28,885 nucleotides of DNA from DATCVR01 sp036566745 (GTDB lineage: Bacteria; Actinomycetota; Actinomycetes; Jiangellales; Jiangellaceae). A program made the position numbers and the translations under genes. Positions within the stretch are counted from its first letter, which is position 1. The number at the start of each line of letters is the position of its first letter. Under the pieces are notes generated by a model that saw nothing but the letters and a program-made list of their open reading frames with translations, did no database searches and was not told the origin of the DNA. The stretch lies in assembly GCA_036566745.1 (NCBI GenBank), contig DATCVR010000178.1, forward strand, positions 1 through 28,885, read 5' to 3'. Below are positions 18,491 to 25,608 of this stretch, in pieces.

Positions 18491-19615
18491 GTGAGCGTTC
18501 CTACTCCGCACCAGCCGACACCGACCCCCGACTGGCTACGTCGCGAGGCCATCATCGCCGGCCGGCTGCTCGTGCTCGGCGCGGCCGCCGCGGCGCTGGT
18601 TTGGGGGATCCTGCGGATCCAGTTCATCGCCACGGCCATCGTGCTCGGCTTCGCCATGGTCGCGTTGCTGTGGCCGCTGGCGCGGGGGCTGCGGCGCAGG
18701 CGGGTGCCGGCCGTGCTCGCCGCCCTGGCCTGTGTGCTGCTCTTCCTGGCGTTCTTCACCGGGCTGGTCTTCTTCGTGATCGATCAGGTGGTCGACTCCG
18801 GGCCGAGCATGGTGAAGGCCATCACCGGGTCGGTCGAATCGGTGAGCGAGTGGCTGAACTCCGGGCCGTTCGGGCTCGAGACGGCCAACATCCAGGAGCT
18901 CCTCGACGAGTTGCAGTCGCGCCTCGGCGACATCCTGGGCGGGGTCAGCGCGGCCGCGGCCACCGGCCTGTCCGTGGTGGCGAACTTCACCACCGTGCTG
19001 CTGATCGCCACCTTCTTCACCATCTTCGCGCTGACCAGCGGCGACAAGCTCTGGAAGCAGTTCGTCGGCACCCTCGACGACGACCACCGCGAGCCCGCGA
19101 ACGCGGCGTTCCTCGGCGCGATGAAGACCACCGGCAACTGGTTCTACGCCTCCACCATCACCGGTCTCGTCGACGGCGTGCTCATCGGCGTGGGCCTGAT
19201 CATCCTCGATGTCCCGCTGGCGGTGCCGATCGGTGCCCTGACCTTCCTGATGGCCTACGTCCCGCTGGTCGGGGCGACGCTGGCGGGCGCCGTGGCCGTG
19301 CTGGTGGCGCTGTTCTCCGGCGGGTTTCCGGACGCGCTCTGGGCGCTGGGTATCGTGGTGCTGGTCCAGCAGATCGAGGGCAACGTCCTGTCACCGCTGC
19401 TGATGTCGAGGGCGCTGAACTTCCATCCGCTGATCATCCTGTTGCTGACCACCGCCGCGGCGACTGCCTTCGGGCTCGTCGGGCTGTTCCTCGCCATCCC
19501 GGTGGCCGGCGCGATCACCTCCGCCGTGATGGCGTGGAAGCGGACGGTGCGGAGCCGGCTGGCCGAGGGCGACGGTCCGTCCGACGCAGCGGCGCCTGGC
19601 ACGTCGGCCACCTGA
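18491..19615 (+). CDS. AI-2E/PerM-family membrane transporter
   Basis: The 374-residue protein begins at GTG 18491, 3 nt after dxs. It has a proline-rich N-terminal end, two early helices, a helix pair around residues 55-100, a soluble amphipathic segment (about 105-150, including ESVSEWLNSGPFGLETANIQ), and about five C-terminal helices. VPIGALTFLMAYVPLVGATL and VLVQQIEGNVLSPLLMSRAL are the conserved family segments. Members move diverse small solutes or ions; some export autoinducer-2 and some are Na+/H+ antiporters, so the name does not imply quorum sensing. Position after dxs suggests cotranscription but not a shared pathway. Confidence 0.9.
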   Translation: MSVPTPHQPTPTPDWLRREAIIAGRLLVLGAAAAALVWGILRIQFIATAIVLGFAMVALLWPLARGLRRRRVPAVLAALACVLLFLAFFTGLVFFVIDQVVDSGPSMVKAITGSVESVSEWLNSGPFGLETANIQELLDELQSRLGDILGGVSAAAATGLSVVANFTTVLLIATFFTIFALTSGDKLWKQFVGTLDDDHREPANAAFLGAMKTTGNWFYASTITGLVDGVLIGVGLIILDVPLAVPIGALTFLMAYVPLVGATLAGAVAVLVALFSGGFPDALWALGIVVLVQQIEGNVLSPLLMSRALNFHPLIILLLTTAAATAFGLVGLFLAIPVAGAITSAVMAWKRTVRSRLAEGDGPSDAAAPGTSAT

Positions 19616-19617
19616 CG

Positions 19618-19633
19618 CGGCCGGCGGCGGCCG
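19618..19633. terminator. Possible short hairpin between convergent transporter genes
   Basis: CGGCCG (19618-19623) and CGGCCG (19628-19633) can pair around a GCGG loop in the 24-nt gap between two convergent genes. The stem is only six pairs, all G-C; weak call. Confidence 0.3.
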
Positions 19634-19639
19634 GATCGC

Positions 19640-20710
19640 TCAGTGGTCCGCCAGCGCCGGACCACGCTGGCGGGAGTCGAGCGCGGCGTTGGCCGCGGCG
19701 TGCAGCAGGTTCGCGGTGACGATCGCGGGCATCACGACCGCCACCGTGCCCGGGTACGCCGGCTCGAGCAGCAGCGACAGGATGATCGCGGTGATCCCGT
19801 TCTGTTGCGACAGCGCCAGGTGGAGCCGGTCGAGGCGCGGCAGCCCTCGGGTCAGCGCCGCGGCCACGACCACCTGCGCGCCGTAGGCCGCCGCTCCCAG
19901 CGCCACACCGGCCACGACGTCCGCGACCTCCACGCCGTCGGCGAGTTGGAGGCCCACCAGCACCATCGCGGCCACCAGCGCGACCCGCACGGCTCCGTCC
20001 ACGGCGGTGTCCAGGCCGCGTGGGCGCAGGAACAGCCCGATCAGCGCGAGGCCCACCATCAACAGCCAGGTCACCGCCGCGACGAAGCCGACGGCGAGCA
20101 GCGCGTAACCGACCGCGCTCAGCCAGACCGGGTTCGCGACACCGCGCCGGGCCGCCCACCACGCGACGCCCACAGCCGCCGCCAGGGCGAGGTTCTGGGC
20201 CAGCGCGACCGCGTAGCCGCCCACGCCGCCGCCGACCACCTCCGCCCCGGCCGCGGGCGCCACCACGAGCGCGGGCACGTAGACCGCCAGCAGGACTGTC
20301 ATCGGATCGTCGAAGGACGACCACGCGGCCAGGATCGTCTTCGCCCGCGCCGACATGCGGGAGTCCCTCATCAGCGCGGCCACCGACAGCGGGTCGATCT
20401 GGGCCACCGCGATCCCGAGGATCCAGAACCGCGGATCGTCGAAGATCAGTACGAGGACGCCGCCGATCAGGAACGCCTTGGCGAACACGCCCACGGTGAC
20501 GGCGAGGACGATGACCTTCCAGTGCGCTCGCGCCTCACGAACGTCGATGCCGAAGGTGCTGGCGTAGAGGCCGACGGCCAGCAGGACGGCGGTGAGGATG
20601 CCGTACCAGGGGCCGGCGGCGAGGTCGTTGGCGAGCCCGGACGTGCCGGGCAGGATCCCCAGCACCACCCCGGCGAGGGCGCAGGCGACCAGAGTGACGG
20701 CACGGTGCAC
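19640..20710 (-). CDS. CPA-type cation/proton antiporter family protein
   Basis: From GTG 20710 (GGAAG 6 nt before it) the protein has 356 residues and about 10-12 hydrophobic segments. FWILGIAVAQIDPLSVAALM and KTILAAWSSFDDPMTVLLAV carry the D-P and paired-Asp (DD) residues expected in the ion site of Na+/H+ or K+/H+ antiporters. The end of the protein, with LSQQNGITAIILSLLLEPAY, is also antiporter-like. An ATG at 20776 in the same frame would add a hydrophilic, basic stretch and falls inside the hairpin region, so it is less likely. It exchanges protons for monovalent cations across the membrane; the ion is not predictable. It lies downstream of fadB on the same strand but is separated by a strong hairpin. 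Confidence 0.8.
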   Translation of the reverse strand: MHRAVTLVACALAGVVLGILPGTSGLANDLAAGPWYGILTAVLLAVGLYASTFGIDVREARAHWKVIVLAVTVGVFAKAFLIGGVLVLIFDDPRFWILGIAVAQIDPLSVAALMRDSRMSARAKTILAAWSSFDDPMTVLLAVYVPALVVAPAAGAEVVGGGVGGYAVALAQNLALAAAVGVAWWAARRGVANPVWLSAVGYALLAVGFVAAVTWLLMVGLALIGLFLRPRGLDTAVDGAVRVALVAAMVLVGLQLADGVEVADVVAGVALGAAAYGAQVVVAAALTRGLPRLDRLHLALSQQNGITAIILSLLLEPAYPGTVAVVMPAIVTANLLHAAANAALDSRQRGPALADH

Positions 20711-20753
20711 GGCAAGCTTCCTTGATCGAGGACCTGGATGCCCGCCACGTGGA

Positions 20754-20802
20754 GACGCCGTCCGGGGCGGGCCCACTGAAACAGCCCGCCACGGACGGCG
20801 TC
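20754..20802 (-). terminator. Strong 19-bp-stem hairpin after fadB
   Basis: The arms 20754-20772 and 20784-20802 are complementary over 19 positions with a single mismatch, around an 11-nt loop. It begins 21 nt after the fadB stop (minus strand) and ends 43 nt before the antiporter start. A terminator for the fad operon is the likeliest role; no U tract is present, and an mRNA-stabilising or attenuator structure is possible. Confidence 0.65.
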
Positions 20803-20823
20803 AAGATCGCCGCCGGATGGTGG

Positions 20824-22938
20824 TCAGGTCCGGACGCTGGCCACTCCTGGCGGCAGGAACCGCCGGCCGGTGGCCCGCTCGGCCACTCCGCTGCGATCGA
20901 GGTACGGCGTGATGCCGCCGAGGTGGAACGGCCAGCCGGCGCCGAGCAGCATGCACAGGTCGATGTCGGCGGCGTCGGCCACCACGCCCTCGTCGAGCAT
21001 GATCCGGATCTCCTGGGCCACGGCGGCCAGGGCATGCTCGCGCACCTCGTCAGGGCTGCGCACGAGGTCGCCCTGCTCGAACAGGGCCTTCGTGTCGTCG
21101 TCGAGGTAGGGCTTGCCCTGGGCATCCCAGGACCAGATGCCCGGCTTGCCGGCCGCGACCAGCCGCCGGAGGTTCTCCGACACGGCGAAGCGGTCGGGGA
21201 ACGCCTCGTGCAGGGTCTCGCTGACGTGCAGGGCGACCGCCGGGCCGACCAGCTGGAGCAGGACGAACGGCGACATCGGCAGGCCGAGCGGCGCCAGGGC
21301 GTTGTCGGCCACCTCGATGGGGGTGCCGTCGTCGACCGCACGGGTGATCTCGCCGATGAAGCGGGTGAGGATCCGGTTGACGACGAACGCCGGAGCGTCT
21401 CGCACCAGAACGGACGACTTCTTCAGTGCCTTGCCCACCGCGAAGGCGGTGGCCAGCGAGGCGTCGTCGGTCTGCTCGGCCCGCACGACCTCCAGCAGCG
21501 GCAGGATCGCCACCGGGTTGAAGAAGTGGAAGCCGACGACGCGCTCGGGATGCTGGAGCGCCGAGGCCATCTCGGTGACCGACAGCGACGAGGTGTTGGT
21601 GGCAAGCACACACTCCGGCGAGACCACCGCTTCCAGTTCGGCGAACACCTTCTGCTTGACCTTCATCTCCTCGAAGACGGCCTCGATGACGAAGTCGGCG
21701 TCGGCGAAGGCGGCCTTGTCGGTGGTGCCGGTGACCAGCGCGCGGAGGCGGTTGGCCTGGTCGGGGCTGATGCGGCGCTTGCCCAGCAGCGTGTCGATCT
21801 CGGCGTGCACCCAGCCGACGCCACGTGCCACACGTTCGTCGTCCAGGTCGGTGATCACCACCGGCACCTCGAGCCGCCGGACGAACAGCAAGGCCAGTTG
21901 CGAGGCCATGAGCCCCGCGCCCACGATGCCGACCTTGGTGACCGGGCGGGCCAGGGCCTTGTCGGGAGCCCCGGCCGGATGCTTGGCGCGGCGCTGGGTG
22001 AGGTCGAAGGCGTAGACCCCGGAGCGCAGCTCGTCGCTCATCACGAGGTCGCCCAGGGCGTCGTCCTCGGCGGCGAACCCCTCGGCCTTGGTGGCCGTGC
22101 GGGCGGCCGCGATGAGGTCGAGGGCACGATACGGGGCGGGCGCGGCGCCGTGGACCTTGGCGTCGGCGAAGGCTCGCCCCCGATCGACGGCGGCGTTCCA
22201 GGCCTCCTCGGAGCGGTCGATCTCGCGGCGTTCGACGACGACGTCGCCGCGGACCACCCGGGCGACCCAGGTGAGCGACTGCTCGAGGTAGTCGGCGCCG
22301 TCGAAGGCGACGTCGGCGATGCCGAGCGCGGCCACCTGCGGGCCCTTGAGCATGCGGTTCTGGTTGAGCGCGTTCTCGACGGTGACCGTGACGGCGGCGT
22401 CGGGGCCGATCAGGTTGGGCAGCAGCCACGCGCCACCCCAGCCGGGCACCAGCCCGAGGAACGTCTCGGGCAGCGCCACCGCGGGCGCGGCGTTGCTGAC
22501 CGTGCGGTACGTGCAGTTCAGCGCCAGCTCGAGCCCGCCGCCCAGCGCGAGCCCGTTGATCAGGCCGAACGTGGGCACCGGGCCGTCGCCGAGCTTGCCG
22601 AGCACACGGTGGCCGAGACGGCCCAGCTCGACGGCCTGCTCGCGCTGGGTGACCAGCGCCATGCCCTTGAGGTCGGCCCCGGCGGCCAGGATGAACGGTT
22701 TGCCGGTGACGGCCACGGCCACGATGCCCGGCTCGGCGTAGGCGGCGTCGATGGCCCGCTCGAGGCCGAGCATCGAGGCCGGGCCCAGCGTGTTGGGCTT
22801 GGTGTGGTCGAGGCCGTTGTCGAGGGTGATGAGCGCCGCCGTGCCCGCGCCCAGCGGCAGCTCGACGAAGCGCAGATGGGCGTGGGTGACGATCTCGTCG
22901 GGGAACTCGGCGGACGCGGCGGTGGGCTCGCTGCTCAT
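20824..22938 (-). CDS. fadB: Fatty-acid oxidation complex alpha subunit (enoyl-CoA hydratase / 3-hydroxyacyl-CoA dehydrogenase)
   Basis: The 704-residue bifunctional enzyme hydrates enoyl-CoA and oxidises 3-hydroxyacyl-CoA with NAD+ in beta-oxidation. Residues about 20-215 are the crotonase domain, with oxyanion-loop AAGADLKGM and catalytic glutamates E137 (GGGLELALNC) and E158 (LPETFLGLVPGWGG). Residues 333-515 bind NAD via G-A-G at 340-342 (VGIVGAGLMASQ) and carry the dyad H471 (GFHFFNP) and E483. About 517-690 is the C-terminal dehydrogenase domain (DAPAFVVNRILTRF). The ATG at 22938 overlaps the thiolase stop in TGATG, so translation is coupled and the two subunits are made together. A strong hairpin follows the gene. 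Confidence 0.96.
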   Translation of the reverse strand: MSSEPTAASAEFPDEIVTHAHLRFVELPLGAGTAALITLDNGLDHTKPNTLGPASMLGLERAIDAAYAEPGIVAVAVTGKPFILAAGADLKGMALVTQREQAVELGRLGHRVLGKLGDGPVPTFGLINGLALGGGLELALNCTYRTVSNAAPAVALPETFLGLVPGWGGAWLLPNLIGPDAAVTVTVENALNQNRMLKGPQVAALGIADVAFDGADYLEQSLTWVARVVRGDVVVERREIDRSEEAWNAAVDRGRAFADAKVHGAAPAPYRALDLIAAARTATKAEGFAAEDDALGDLVMSDELRSGVYAFDLTQRRAKHPAGAPDKALARPVTKVGIVGAGLMASQLALLFVRRLEVPVVITDLDDERVARGVGWVHAEIDTLLGKRRISPDQANRLRALVTGTTDKAAFADADFVIEAVFEEMKVKQKVFAELEAVVSPECVLATNTSSLSVTEMASALQHPERVVGFHFFNPVAILPLLEVVRAEQTDDASLATAFAVGKALKKSSVLVRDAPAFVVNRILTRFIGEITRAVDDGTPIEVADNALAPLGLPMSPFVLLQLVGPAVALHVSETLHEAFPDRFAVSENLRRLVAAGKPGIWSWDAQGKPYLDDDTKALFEQGDLVRSPDEVREHALAAVAQEIRIMLDEGVVADAADIDLCMLLGAGWPFHLGGITPYLDRSGVAERATGRRFLPPGVASVRT

Positions 22939-24185
22939 CAGGCGGCCGCCTCCCCGTCGTGGCGCCGATAGTCGGGGTGGTGGGGGTTCTCCCACACCAC
23001 CGTGCCGCCCATGCCGATCCCGATGCACATCGTGGTGATGCCGAAGCGCACGTCCGGGTGCTCCTCGAACTGGCGGGCGAGCTGGGTCATCAGGCGGATG
23101 CCGGAGGATGCCAGCGGGTGGCCGGTGGCGATCGCGCCGCCGTACTGGTTGACCCGGGCGTCGTCGTCGGCGATGTCGTAGTGGTCGAGGAAGGCCAGCA
23201 CCTGGACGCCGTAGGCCTCGTTGATCTCGATGAGCCCGATGTCGTCGATGGTCAGCCCCGCCTGGGCGAGCGCCTTGTCGGTGGCGGGCACCGGCCCCAC
23301 GCCCATGAACTCCGGCTCGACTCCGGCGAACGCGTACGACACCAGCCGCATGCGCGGGGCGAGCCCGAACTCGTCGGCGGCTTCGGCGCTGGTCAGAAGG
23401 GCCGCGGTGGCGCCGTCGTTGAGCCCGGCGGCGTTGCCCGCGGTGACCCGGCCGTGGGGGCGGAACGGCGTCTTGAGCGTGGCGAGGGCCTCGACGGTCG
23501 TTCCGGGGCGGGGCGGCTCGTCGGCGGTGGCCAGGCCCCAGCCCTGCTCGACGCTGCGGGTGGCCACTGGTACGAGGTCGGGCTGGATCTTGCCGTCGAC
23601 GCGTGCCTTGTCGTACTTGGCCTGGCTGGCCGCGGCGTAGACGTCGACGCGCTCCTTGGTGAGCTCGGGGAAGCGGTCGTGGAGGTTCTCTGCGGTCTGA
23701 CCCATGACCAGCGCGGAGGGGTCGACGATCTTCTCGGCCAGGAAGCGCGGGTTGGGGTCGACGCCCTCGCCCATCGGATGGCGGCCCATGTGCTCGACGC
23801 CGCCGGCCACCACGACGTCGTACGCGCCGAACGCGATGCCCCCGGCCGCGGTGGTGACGGCCGTCATCGCGCCCGCGCACATCCGGTCGATGGCGTAGCC
23901 GGGTACCGAACGGGGGAGCCCGGCCAGCAGCGCTGCGGTGCGCCCGATCGTCAGCCCTTGGTCGCCGATCTGGGTCGTGGCGGCGATGGCGACGTCGTCG
24001 ACCCGCTCGGGCGGCAGCGACGGGTTGCGCCGCAGCAGCTCACGGATGCACGTGACGACGAGGTCGTCGGCGCGGGTCTCGTAGTACATCCCCTTGGGTC
24101 CGGCCTTGCCGAACGGGGTGCGGACGCCGTCGACGAAGACGACGTCGCGGAGCTGTCGCGCGGGTGGGCTGGCGGGACGAGGCAC
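22938..24185 (-). CDS. fadA: Acetyl-CoA C-acyltransferase (thiolase), beta subunit partner
   Basis: This 415-residue thiolase cleaves 3-ketoacyl-CoA with CoA, the last step of the beta-oxidation cycle. The nucleophile is C103 (DRMCAGAMTAV); the other catalytic residues are H356 (GGAIATGHPLASSG) and C387 (TTMCIGIGMGG). NAAGLNDGATAALL and EINEAYGVQVLAF are further thiolase signatures. Translation starts at GTG 24185 behind GAGGAGG. It lies 42 nt after the AlkD-like gene and overlaps fadB by one base, so fadA-fadB form an operon. A perfect 12-bp palindrome just upstream is the likely operator. Confidence 0.95.
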   Translation of the reverse strand: MPRPASPPARQLRDVVFVDGVRTPFGKAGPKGMYYETRADDLVVTCIRELLRRNPSLPPERVDDVAIAATTQIGDQGLTIGRTAALLAGLPRSVPGYAIDRMCAGAMTAVTTAAGGIAFGAYDVVVAGGVEHMGRHPMGEGVDPNPRFLAEKIVDPSALVMGQTAENLHDRFPELTKERVDVYAAASQAKYDKARVDGKIQPDLVPVATRSVEQGWGLATADEPPRPGTTVEALATLKTPFRPHGRVTAGNAAGLNDGATAALLTSAEAADEFGLAPRMRLVSYAFAGVEPEFMGVGPVPATDKALAQAGLTIDDIGLIEINEAYGVQVLAFLDHYDIADDDARVNQYGGAIATGHPLASSGIRLMTQLARQFEEHPDVRFGITTMCIGIGMGGTVVWENPHHPDYRRHDGEAAA

Positions 24186-24224
24186 GAGGCCCTCCTCGGG
24201 GGAGCGAGCGGGTCACTGAGGACG

Positions 24225-24242
24225 ATGCTACTCGCGAGTAAC
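24225..24242 (-). promoter_or_regulatory. Palindromic operator and possible -10 before fadA
   Basis: TACTCGCGAGTA (24229-24240) is a perfect 12-bp palindrome, extended by one more complementary pair at 24227/24242. It covers the stop codon of the AlkD-like gene and lies 43-55 nt before the fadA start. TAGCAT (minus strand, 24225-24230) overlaps it and fits TAnnnT. Such symmetry is typical of TetR-family operators, and TetR proteins commonly control fatty-acid degradation in actinobacteria. Confidence 0.55.
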
Positions 24243-24968
24243 CAAAGAGGGGAGAGGCGTCGGCGTGAGGGCGGTCACGGGATCGACGCCGATGTGCCGC
24301 AGCGCCTCGCGGCGCGACAACGGGGCGAGGCGGGCGGAGTGCTCGGCGACGAAGGCCCGCACCCATCGAGGATCGCTGCGGGCGTGCTGGCGCAGCGCCC
24401 AGCCGATGCCCTTGCGCAGGAAGAAGTCGAGGTCGTCGGCGTTGGCGAGCACGCAGTCGCGGAGCAGGGCGACGTCGAGCTGCTCGCCGGAGCCCACCTG
24501 GCAGATCACCGACGCGCGCCGCCGCCACCGGTCGGGATCCTTCGACCACTGGCGCATCGCCGGTGCCACGACGTCGGGGTGGGCGCGTAGCAGCGGGCCC
24601 ACCAGCCTGATCGCGACGTCGTCGACGTGATCCCACCAGGCACCGGTGACGATCAGGTGGTCGTACAGCGCGAGCGAGGCGGGCTCGGTGGCCCAGGCGG
24701 CGTAGGGCCGGGCCTGGGCGAGGTCGGTGGCGGCGTAGCGCTCCTCGCGGAACTCGGCGGTGTCCCAGAGCTCGCGGATCGCGGCCTCCCACGCGGCGCG
24801 GTCCGGCAGGGGATGGGCCCGGACGAGGGCACGCATCAGCTGGGCACGCCTGGGCTTCTGCACGCCCAGGAACGACATCTCGGACTTCATGTAGGCCTGC
24901 ATCGGCCCCGCCTTGGCCGGGTCGGCGGCGCTTCGCAAGCCGGCCCGAACGGCGTCCACTAACACCAC
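24228..24968 (-). CDS. AlkD-like DNA alkylation repair protein
   Basis: The 246-residue protein matches HEAT-repeat DNA glycosylases that excise positively charged alkylated bases without flipping them. Seen are YMKSEMSFLGVQKPRRAQLM (26-45), LYDHLIVTGAWWDHVDDVA (101-119), RWRRRASVI, and DDLDFFLRKGIGWALRQHAR (178-197). W111/W112, D116-D117 or D113, R150 and W190 line up with the catalytic tryptophans, aspartate and arginine of AlkD. Starts in the same frame are GTG 24968, 24965 and 24959; I chose 24968 because a -10 hexamer lies 6 nt before it. It is upstream of fadA on the same strand, 42 nt apart, so read-through is possible although the functions are unrelated. Confidence 0.88.
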   Translation of the reverse strand: MVLVDAVRAGLRSAADPAKAGPMQAYMKSEMSFLGVQKPRRAQLMRALVRAHPLPDRAAWEAAIRELWDTAEFREERYAATDLAQARPYAAWATEPASLALYDHLIVTGAWWDHVDDVAIRLVGPLLRAHPDVVAPAMRQWSKDPDRWRRRASVICQVGSGEQLDVALLRDCVLANADDLDFFLRKGIGWALRQHARSDPRWVRAFVAEHSARLAPLSRREALRHIGVDPVTALTPTPLPSLVTRE

Positions 24969-24974
24969 TGCCGC

Positions 24975-24980
24975 AGCCTA
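24975..24980 (-). promoter_or_regulatory. -10 hexamer TAGGCT, leaderless start of the AlkD-like gene
   Basis: TAGGCT on the minus strand, 6 nt, then GTG 24968. This is the same geometry as for the kinase gene at 4297, and no ribosome site is placed properly. A -35 is not clear. Confidence 0.45.
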
Positions 24981-25044
24981 TCCCCATGATCATCGCAGGT
25001 ACGGACGGCGCGCGACGGCGCGCCGCGGCGAGACTCGAGAGCCG

Positions 25045-25521
25045 TCAGGACGTGGGGCGCTCGGCCTCGAACATCCAGTGCTGCTTCTCCAGCTCGGCCG
25101 TGACCGTGATGAGGAGGTCCTGTGAGACCGGATCGGGGTCGGCCGTGGCCTCGATCCGCTCGCGCATCCGCTCGACCACCGCGCTCAGCGTGGCGACGAA
25201 GGCGTCGACGACGTCGACGTCCTCGATCCAGCCGGCGTCCAGAGCGGGCACGCCGCTGGTCGCGGCGACCGTGGCCGTGCGTCCGTCGGGGCTGACCCCG
25301 ATGGCCGAGGCCCGCTCGGCGACCAGGTCGGAGAACCCGCGGGCGGCCGTCACGACCTCGTCGAGCTGGAGGTGGACCGACCGGAAGTTGCGACCGACGA
25401 CGTTCCAGTGAGCCTGCTTGGCGGCGAGCGAGAGGTCGATGAGATCGACCAGCGCGCCCTGCAGGGCATCGCCGGTGACCTGCTGGGCCTTCTCCGGAAG
25501 CGTGCTGGTGATCTTCGGCAT
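25045..25521 (-). CDS. dps: Dps-family ferritin-like protein (DNA/iron protection)
   Basis: The 158-residue four-helix protein belongs to the dodecameric Dps family, which stores iron and removes peroxide with ferrous iron. All five ferroxidase-site ligands are present at the expected spacing: H38 (KQAHWNVVG), H50 and D54 (SVHLQLDE), D65 and E69 (FSDLVAERA). Two adjacent ATGs exist (25524, 25521); the second gives the usual MPKITSTL start and better spacing to AGGGGG. There is no long lysine-rich tail for DNA binding at either end, so iron storage may dominate. It is divergent from the FAD oxidoreductase, 87 nt apart, with its own promoter in between. Confidence 0.92.
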   Translation of the reverse strand: MPKITSTLPEKAQQVTGDALQGALVDLIDLSLAAKQAHWNVVGRNFRSVHLQLDEVVTAARGFSDLVAERASAIGVSPDGRTATVAATSGVPALDAGWIEDVDVVDAFVATLSAVVERMRERIEATADPDPVSQDLLITVTAELEKQHWMFEAERPTS

Positions 25522-25555
25522 CATTCCCCCTGGATCTGGACGAAACCTGCGCACC

Positions 25556-25584
25556 AGCGTGGTACCCGCGCGCACGACGGTCAA
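25556..25584 (-). promoter_or_regulatory. Candidate sigma-A promoter for dps
   Basis: Minus-strand TTGACC (25579-25584), 17-nt spacer, CACGCT (25556-25561). The -35 is good, the -10 moderate; the start codon follows 34 nt later. Confidence 0.4.
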
Positions 25585-25593
25585 ACCTGGGGA

Positions 25594-25599
25594 TAAGCT
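25594..25599 (+). promoter_or_regulatory. -10 hexamer TAAGCT before the FAD oxidoreductase
   Basis: TAAGCT fits TAnnnT, with 9 nt to ATG 25609. The 9 nt are C-rich with no ribosome site, so the mRNA would have almost no leader. Confidence 0.4.
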
Positions 25600-25608
25600 C
25601 GCCCCCAC

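Noticed and set aside
15887..18511. 874-codon open frame antisense to dxs
   Set aside because: Composition typical of a reverse-frame shadow; all conserved Dxs motifs are on the plus strand.
18491..19615. Quorum-sensing autoinducer-2 exporter
   Set aside because: The family name is historical and members transport varied solutes; no luxS or other AI-2 gene is in the window.
20722..22971. 749-codon plus-strand frame across fadB
   Set aside because: Shadow of fadB, with no recognisable motifs and the biased composition of an antisense frame.
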